This document shows positions 40,423 to 43,163 of a DNA stretch of 43,163 bases, in pieces (position 1 is the stretch's first letter; every line of letters starts with the position of its first letter). A model generated the notes under the pieces. The model did not search any database, was not told the origin of the DNA, and was given only the letters and a program-made list of their open reading frames with translations. Source of the DNA: Hominifimenecus microfluidus. Its GTDB lineage: Bacteria > Bacillota > Clostridia > Lachnospirales > Lachnospiraceae. A program made the translations under genes and the position numbers. The stretch is taken from the NCBI GenBank assembly GCA_020687485.1, contig JAJEQR010000032.1:1-43163 (forward strand). The letters run 5' to 3'.

Positions 40423-40641
40423 ATGAGTAAGAAAAAAGAAAGAAAAATTGATCTGAATGATCTGACACCGGAGGAGGCCTGTAAGCTGGAGATTGCGGAA
40501 GAAATCGGAGTCTATGATAAGGTGATGGAAGGGGGATGGCGTGTCCTTTCAGCAAAAGAATCCGGGAGAATCGGAGGAATTCTAAGCAAGCGAAAGAGAG
40601 CGCGTGAAAAACAGGAAGCGCAGAACGAAAAAGCGAAATAA
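40423..40641 (+). CDS. Probable alpha/beta-type small acid-soluble spore protein
   Basis: A 72-residue protein beginning MSKKKERKIDLNDLTPEEA. The core KLEIAEEIGVYDKVMEGGW and then LSAKESGRIGGIL match the two helices and the conserved Gly-Arg-Ile-Gly-Gly segment of alpha/beta SASPs, which coat forespore DNA and protect it from UV and chemicals. The C-terminus is Lys/Arg-rich and longer than in classical SASPs. The start chosen is ATG 40423 following AAAAGGAG; an in-frame ATG at 40390 has no ribosome site. It is divergent from the aroD leader. The alternative is an uncharacterised small DNA-binding protein. Confidence 0.75.
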   Translation: MSKKKERKIDLNDLTPEEACKLEIAEEIGVYDKVMEGGWRVLSAKESGRIGGILSKRKRAREKQEAQNEKAK

Positions 40642-40695
40642 GCAGGATCGGAAACACAGGCCGGAAAACAGGGCTTATGAGGTGTGAATCCCGGA

Positions 40696-40724
40696 TTGAC
40701 GAAGCAGGAATCAAAAGATATAAT
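40696..40724 (+). promoter_or_regulatory. Sigma-A promoter of the TetR-HD operon
   Basis: TTGACG (40696-40701), a 17-bp spacer, TATAAT (40719-40724), 36 nt before the start codon. Confidence 0.75.
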
Positions 40725-40759
40725 AAAAATATTCATAAGAATACGAGAGGGTGAAAATT

Positions 40760-41389
40760 ATGCCGAAGTGCTCGGAGGCGATGGTGAATGCTAGAAGAGA
40801 AGAGATCATACGAGCGTGTGCACAGCTGTATGAGACCATGTCCTTCAAGGAGATTACGATCAAGGATATTGGGGCGATCACTTCTTTTACAAGAACATCA
40901 ATTTATAATTACTTCCAGACGAAAGAAGAGATTTTCATGGCCCTTTTTCAGAAGGAATATGAGCTGTGGAGTGCTGATCTGGAAAAACTGTGTACAGAGA
41001 ACGAGACGATGACGCCGGATGGCTTTGCAGAAGCCATGGCCCGGATTCTGGAGAAGAGGGAGTTGCTGCTGCGGATGCTTGGCATGAATCTCTGTGATAT
41101 GGAGAACAGCAGCCGCATCGAGAATCTGGTGGATTTCAAGAAAGCTTACGGCCGCGCGCTTACGGCTGTCCGCAATTGCCTGGAGAAGTTCTTTCCACAG
41201 ATGAGCGTGCATGAGACCCAGGATTTCCTCTATGCTTTCTTTCCATTTCTGTTCGGTGTGTATCCCTATGTACATGTAACAAAACAGCAGAAACGCGCGA
41301 TGGAGCTGGCGGATACGGATTTTGTCTTTCTTTCCATCTATGAGATTGTTAATGGCTGTGTAAGAAAGCTCCTGGGGGTAAAAATATGA
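40760..41389 (+). CDS. TetR-family transcriptional regulator
   Basis: A 209-residue regulator. The N-terminal helix-turn-helix spans about residues 10-55: ARREEIIRACAQLYETMSFKEITIKDIG in parts, then TSIYNYFQTKEEIFMALF, the standard TetR recognition helix. The ligand domain is unremarkable and resembles the TetR C-terminal domains common in Firmicutes. The start is ATG 40760, 9 nt after GAGAGGG; a GTG at 40751 overlaps the ribosome site. Its stop overlaps the following HD gene (ATGA), so that gene is co-translated. No efflux pump or other usual TetR target is adjacent. Confidence 0.88.
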   Translation: MPKCSEAMVNARREEIIRACAQLYETMSFKEITIKDIGAITSFTRTSIYNYFQTKEEIFMALFQKEYELWSADLEKLCTENETMTPDGFAEAMARILEKRELLLRMLGMNLCDMENSSRIENLVDFKKAYGRALTAVRNCLEKFFPQMSVHETQDFLYAFFPFLFGVYPYVHVTKQQKRAMELADTDFVFLSIYEIVNGCVRKLLGVKI

Positions 41390-41838
41390 TTTATACCAGT
41401 CTGACGAATCGGGCGCTGCGTCTGGCGTATAACGCACATCAGGGGCAGGTTGATAAAAGCGGCCAGCCTTATATTTTTCATCCCTATCATCTGGCAGAGC
41501 AGATGCCGGATGAAATTTCTGTATGTGTGGCGCTGCTGCATGACGTTCTGGAAGATACGGATGTTTCCCTGGAAGAGCTGGAAGCGCTCTTTCCTCCGGA
41601 AGTAACCGACACAGTGAGTCTTCTGACCCGAAAGCCGGAGCAGGATTACCTGGATTATATCCGGGCTGTAAAGAAGCATCCGGCAGCCAGAATGGTAAAG
41701 CTGGCGGATCTGGCTCACAATTCAGACGAGAGTCGGTTCGCGGGTTGTGAGGACATCGTCGATCTTCAGACGGAGCATATGGAGCAGCTTCGCAAGCGAT
41801 ATGCGGAGGCCAGAGCGATTCTGGAAGAGGAAGAGTGA
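41386..41838 (+). CDS. HD-domain phosphohydrolase (SpoT/Mesh1-like)
   Basis: A 150-residue single-domain protein. The HD metal site is visible: H32 in IFHPYH, H52/D53 in LLHDVLEDT and a distal Asp in KLADLAHN (about 103-110). The pattern of YIFHPYHLAEQM followed by ALLHDVLEDT is that of the hydrolase domain of Rel/SpoT proteins and small alarmone hydrolases (HD_4). A role in (p)ppGpp or nucleotide hydrolysis is possible but not shown; there is no synthetase domain. The ATG overlaps the TetR stop. Confidence 0.82.
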   Translation: MIYTSLTNRALRLAYNAHQGQVDKSGQPYIFHPYHLAEQMPDEISVCVALLHDVLEDTDVSLEELEALFPPEVTDTVSLLTRKPEQDYLDYIRAVKKHPAARMVKLADLAHNSDESRFAGCEDIVDLQTEHMEQLRKRYAEARAILEEEE

Positions 41839-41895
41839 TGTTGTTCCTGATTTTGGCGCCGGAATACAAAAAATTCATAATTGTTTAAAAAAGTG

Positions 41896-41924
41896 TTGAC
41901 AGAACAGATTTTATATGATATCTT
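41896..41924 (+). promoter_or_regulatory. Promoter of tRNA-Gly copy 1
   Basis: TTGACA (41896-41901), a 17-bp spacer, TATCTT (41919-41924). A perfect -35 and standard spacing; the start would fall near 41931, at the leader hairpin. Confidence 0.8.
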
Positions 41925-41930
41925 ATATGA

Positions 41931-41947
41931 GTGCTCAACGCGAGCAC
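41931..41947 (+). other. Leader hairpin of tRNA-Gly copy 1
   Basis: GTGCTC-AACGC-GAGCAC, a perfect 6-bp stem at the predicted 5' end of the precursor. The same arms, with loop AGCGA, precede copy 2 at 43068-43084. The left arm GTGCTC is also complementary to GAGCAC in the tRNA D-arm. Confidence 0.65.
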
Positions 41948-41954
41948 ATAAAAT

Positions 41955-42026
41955 GCGCGAGTGGCTCAGTGGTGGAGCACCACCTTGCCAAGGTGGGGGC
42001 CGCGGGTTCGAGTCCCGTCTCGCGCT
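41955..42026 (+). tRNA. tRNA-Gly (anticodon GCC)
   Basis: A 72-nt cloverleaf: acceptor stem GCGCGAG with CTCGCGC, D-stem GCTC/GAGC, anticodon stem CCACC/GGTGG with loop TTGCCAA (anticodon GCC), T-arm with TTCGAGT, discriminator T. CCA is not encoded. It is identical to the copy at 43091. Confidence 0.97.
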
Positions 42027-42040
42027 CTATAAGAATAAGG

Positions 42041-42080
42041 TTCAGATTTCAAGCCAAAAGCTTGAATCTGAATTTTTTTT
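42041..42080 (+). terminator. Terminator of tRNA-Gly copy 1
   Basis: TTCAGATTTCAAGC (42041-42054) pairs with GCTTGAATCTGAA (42060-42072) with one bulged base, followed by eight T. Confidence 0.9.
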
Positions 42081-42208
42081 GTCATAAAATGCAGATGTTA
42101 CAGAAATGATATAAATATTACATAAAAATTACAGAAAAAACCACAAGAAAATGGATAAATTTTCGGGACAGGCCATAGATATAGTATAAAAGAGAAAGGT
42201 GGTAAAAA

Positions 42209-42889
42209 ATGAAAGAACGCAATAATAGCATGAAAAGAAACATGAAGAAAAGCAGTAAACTCCTGCTGCTGTTGATGTGTCTCCTGATGGCACAGGCAGA
42301 TTCCATCATGGCGGCGTCAGCAGAGGAGACTTCTTCCATATCTCAGAAGTGCGCGGAGAATGTGTCGAAGATTCAGAATGTGGTGGAGGGGAGCTTTACA
42401 GAGACGCCCATGTATACCACGGTGCATCTGAACTTCCGCACGGAGCCCTCGAAGGAGAGCAGCGTACAGACGGTTCTTCCGAAATATCAGGAGGTCGTAC
42501 AGCTGGAAGAAGCGAATGCAGACGGCTGGTGTAAGATTTCCTATAAGGAGAACACCGGATACGTAATGGCGGAGTATCTGAGCGATACCGATCCGATGAA
42601 GAACCTGGAGTATCTCGGCAATTATTACATCACTGGCTACTGCATGTTCGATCCTTCCGAGAACGGAGGACGATCAGACGGCCTGACCGCTAGCGGTGTT
42701 GTCGGGCAGGCGTGGCATACGGTTGCCATGAAGGGCATCGACTTCGGCACCGAGATCTATATTGATGGATTGGGATATTTTGTGGTAGAAGACCGCGGCG
42801 TTAGCTCGGAATGTGTGGATGTCGCCGTGAACAGCACCAGCGAAGCCTATGCGCTCACTGGTTATGAGGATGTATATATTGTAAAGTAA
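42209..42889 (+). CDS. Secreted SH3b and 3D-domain protein
   Basis: A 226-residue protein with a signal peptide (about 1-36; Lys/Arg start, LLLLLMCLLMAQA core). A bacterial SH3 domain follows (about 65-125: LNFRTEPSKESSVQTVLPKYQ, GWCKISYKENTGYVMAEYL) and then a C-terminal 3D domain (about 135-226) with the conserved TGYC, TASG, HTVAM, and the Asp-containing pattern of the family in DFGTEIYI, VEDRG and VDVAV. The 3D domain is a MltA-like barrel found in peptidoglycan-remodelling and resuscitation-type proteins such as YuiC and the YabE C-terminus. ATG follows GAGAAAGGTGG. It is flanked by two direct tRNA-Gly repeats. Confidence 0.9.
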   Translation: MKERNNSMKRNMKKSSKLLLLLMCLLMAQADSIMAASAEETSSISQKCAENVSKIQNVVEGSFTETPMYTTVHLNFRTEPSKESSVQTVLPKYQEVVQLEEANADGWCKISYKENTGYVMAEYLSDTDPMKNLEYLGNYYITGYCMFDPSENGGRSDGLTASGVVGQAWHTVAMKGIDFGTEIYIDGLGYFVVEDRGVSSECVDVAVNSTSEAYALTGYEDVYIVK

Positions 42890-42950
42890 GGCATATTCGC
42901 GGTACATAAATATTATGCGTTGCGGGAGGCTATTGAAATCCGAAAGAAAT

Positions 42951-43003
42951 CTGCAGCGGTTCAGAACTTCGGCCAGATGCTGCATGGCTCTGAACCATTG
43001 CAG
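42951..43003 (+). terminator. Hairpin after the SH3b-3D gene (weak terminator)
   Basis: GGTTCAGA (42958-42965) pairs with TCTGAACC (42989-42996), extended by CTGCA (42951-42955) with TGCAG (42999-43003) across a 2x2 internal loop. The T-run after it is only TCTTTT, so it may be a weak terminator or a 3' end structure. Confidence 0.5.
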
Positions 43004-43032
43004 AAAATCTTTTGGAAAAATCAAAAAAACAG

Positions 43033-43061
43033 TTGACAAAACAAAAATTCTATAGTATCAT
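43033..43061 (+). promoter_or_regulatory. Promoter of tRNA-Gly copy 2
   Basis: TTGACA (43033-43038), a 17-bp spacer, TATCAT (43056-43061). Confidence 0.8.
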
Positions 43062-43067
43062 AAACAA

Positions 43068-43084
43068 GTGCTCAGCGAGAGCAC
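43068..43084 (+). other. Leader hairpin of tRNA-Gly copy 2
   Basis: GTGCTC-AGCGA-GAGCAC, the same stem as upstream of copy 1 with a changed loop, 7 nt before the tRNA. Confidence 0.65.
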
Positions 43085-43090
43085 AGAAAT

Positions 43091-43162
43091 GCGCGAGTGG
43101 CTCAGTGGTGGAGCACCACCTTGCCAAGGTGGGGGCCGCGGGTTCGAGTCCCGTCTCGCGCT
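43091..43162 (+). tRNA. tRNA-Gly (anticodon GCC), second copy
   Basis: Identical over 72 nt to the tRNA at 41955-42026, with the same acceptor stem, anticodon GCC and discriminator T. The window ends one base after it, so its terminator is not visible. Confidence 0.97.
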
Positions 43163-43163
43163 T

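Overview
The window looks like a chromosomal segment of an endospore-forming member of the Clostridia, most probably Lachnospiraceae-like. The evidence is the complete spoIIIAA-AH cluster, spoIVB, spo0A, a probable alpha/beta-type spore DNA-binding protein, TTG and GTG starts behind strong AAGGAGG ribosome sites, and the classical Clostridia housekeeping order asp23-nusB-xseA-xseB-ispA-dxs-tlyA-nadK-recN-spoIVB-spo0A. Species cannot be assigned from sequence reading alone. I saw no prophage, insertion sequence or CRISPR array.

Layout. (1) 1-2520: a structured intergenic inverted repeat and a short UvrA paralogue. (2) 2700-11520: a TRAP transport locus (dctQ, dctM, dctP), then an MFS permease, an AEC permease, a membrane-anchored AraC-type regulator and a second DctP-like lipoprotein whose start codon overlaps the regulator's stop. 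(3) 11538-12302: an unknown two-TM membrane protein on the minus strand, separated from rlmH by a repeat-rich intergenic region. (4) 12684-28634: rlmH, the spoIIIA operon (forespore-mother cell channel), asp23, nusB, then DNA repair and isoprenoid genes with tight overlaps, ending in recN and spoIVB; argR, often found between nadK and recN, is absent here. (5) 28700-36660: an accessory block between spoIVB and spo0A: a Zn/Cd-type P1B ATPase and separate HMA metallochaperone (minus) divergent from an ArsR and an AraC regulator (plus), a membrane metallophosphoesterase, a PEP-utilising enzyme I homologue and an alpha/beta hydrolase. (6) 36830-40228: spo0A, and on the minus strand glgA and aroD. 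(7) 40423-43163: a SASP-like gene, a TetR regulator overlapping an HD hydrolase, and two identical tRNA-Gly(GCC) genes flanking a secreted SH3b-3D protein.

The most notable finding is upstream of aroD: a short ORF with a good ribosome site encodes a 33-residue peptide very rich in Phe and Tyr, followed by a strong intrinsic terminator just before aroD. The RNA contains a complete set of mutually exclusive pairing segments (1:2, 2:3, 3:4). This reads as a leader-peptide transcription attenuator coupling a shikimate-pathway gene to Phe/Tyr supply, in a lineage where T-boxes are the better-known solution. Other signals include phased ATGAACA sites upstream of the TRAP operon, a promoter that places a hairpin at the very 5' end of the dctP mRNA, a shared ATTAAG-N6-YTTAAT operator in the metal locus, a 13-bp inverted repeat at the glgA promoter, and tRNA leaders with a conserved hairpin complementary to the tRNA D-arm. 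All assignments come from reading sequence and translations; no database search was possible.
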